Positions 13,636 through 14,184 of a stretch of DNA of 14,184 bases are shown piece by piece (position 1 is the first letter of the stretch; each line of letters begins with the position of its first letter). The position numbers and the translations under genes are program-made. The stretch is from CAZGSG01 sp964528095 (lineage in GTDB: Bacteria; Bacteroidota; Bacteroidia; Chitinophagales; Chitinophagaceae). The stretch is from NCBI GenBank assembly GCA_964528095.1, contig CAZGSG010000142.1, forward strand, positions 1-14,184, in the 5' to 3' direction. The notes under the pieces are model-generated. The model had not been told where the DNA came from. It made no database searches and saw only the letters and a program-made list of their open reading frames with translations.

Positions 13636-14184
13636 ATGAAAGTATTTATTCCGTTTTTATTGCTGCTGGCACAGGCGGGTTTTGGCCAGGATTGTAATAC
13701 CAGGGCCGCAAATAAACCCTCTTCTTTTGCGAGAAGCCAGGACGAATTTGTTAGCAGTATCAAAGGAGGTACGGCCAACATCACCAAAATGAAACAGCAT
13801 CTTGGTAAAGCGGAAGCCTGGATAAAAAACATGCTTACTGGTTTTACAGGCGCTAAACTTTCGGGTAACAATGATTTTTATTTTGATTACGAGCACAAAG
13901 AAACACATAGCGAAAATTTTTATAAATCGACCGGCATTAAAGGCGCGTATTGTTTTAAAATGCGATTTTTTACCTACTACTGTTACGAGAACAGGGACCA
14001 GATTGAAACCGAAGCCGAGAGCGGTTCTTTTGTTCGGGTAACGTTTAATAATTTATTTATCTCCGAGCTTTGTTCAGATGCGGGCGTATTTACGATCAAT
14101 GGGCGCCCGGTATTCAGGATACTTGAAAAAAGCCATACCAAAGGAAGAACGGACTATTATGATTTCAGGAGCAAATCGACCGTC
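13636..14184 (+). CDS. Secreted protein of unknown function, 3' end cut off by the window
   Basis: ATG 13636 opens a frame that stays open for 183 codons to the window edge. The first 18 residues (MKVFIPFLLLLAQAGFGQ) form a typical signal peptide with probable cleavage next to the Gln, as is common in Bacteroidota. The mature part starts DCNTRAANKPSSF, continues through a helical region (about 35-70) and then a strand-rich region with four cysteines (about residues 106-146: AYCFKMRF, YYCYENRD, SELCSD plus C20 near the N terminus). I recognise no family. The product is probably periplasmic or outer-membrane associated. It is divergent from the lipocalin-like gene across 335 bp that include the long inverted repeat. 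Confidence 0.8.
   Translation, partial: MKVFIPFLLLLAQAGFGQDCNTRAANKPSSFARSQDEFVSSIKGGTANITKMKQHLGKAEAWIKNMLTGFTGAKLSGNNDFYFDYEHKETHSENFYKSTGIKGAYCFKMRFFTYYCYENRDQIETEAESGSFVRVTFNNLFISELCSDAGVFTINGRPVFRILEKSHTKGRTDYYDFRSKSTV

Overview
The window most likely comes from a Bacteroidota chromosome, probably a Chitinophagaceae-like soil or environmental genome. Four things point there: a TPR-containing hybrid histidine kinase next to LytTR regulators, a BlaI/M56 gene pair, many secreted proteins with short N-terminal signal peptides, and one very clear Bacteroidota-type promoter (TTTG, 19 bp spacer, TACATTTG). The genus is inference from style; no rRNA or other marker gene is present. I recognised no tRNA, rRNA, CRISPR array, integrase or transposase.

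Layout. (1) 1-3871 is a signalling block. A response regulator cut off by the window edge overlaps by 4 nt (ATGA) a 876-residue TPR/HisKA/HATPase/REC hybrid kinase on the minus strand. A LytTR-type response regulator is divergent from it on the plus strand. (2) 3872-5352 is a nearly 1.5-kb gene-poor stretch holding gene remnants, a degenerate 115-bp direct repeat, a short lipoprotein-like ORF, a 31-residue lysine-rich miniprotein preceded by a long leader hairpin and followed by a hairpin terminator, and an 85-codon startless open frame. (3) 5353-6372 encodes an orphan cytoplasmic protein with a HEPN-type Rx4H motif and a C-terminal segment resembling LprI. (4) 6373-7625 has a terminator-like hairpin, an 11-bp tandem repeat, a frameshifted small gene and the first copy of a dispersed intergenic repeat. 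(5) 7626-8711 encodes a probable lipoprotein that is one seven-bladed propeller. (6) 8815-8848 is a perfect 14-bp-arm hairpin. (7) 8880-11936 is a complete blaI / M56 peptidase / serine hydrolase operon on the minus strand, with a BlaI-type operator lying on its promoter. (8) 11937-12301 carries the second dispersed repeat copy. (9) 12302-13300 encodes a secreted two-domain protein ending in a lipocalin-like region. (10) 13301-13635 contains a 75-bp long inverted repeat between divergent genes. (11) 13636-14184 is the start of a secreted protein of unknown function that runs off the end.

How the genes work together. The best-supported circuit is the BlaI operon: BlaI should repress all three genes, the M56 membrane peptidase should relieve repression, and the exported serine hydrolase would be the output. 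The sensor has no penicillin-binding domain, so the inducer is open. The signalling block probably forms a phosphorelay, with a cysteine-rich TPR sensor feeding the ATGA-coupled regulator and perhaps the LytTR protein. The least explained items are the HEPN/LprI-like protein and the non-coding repeats around it.
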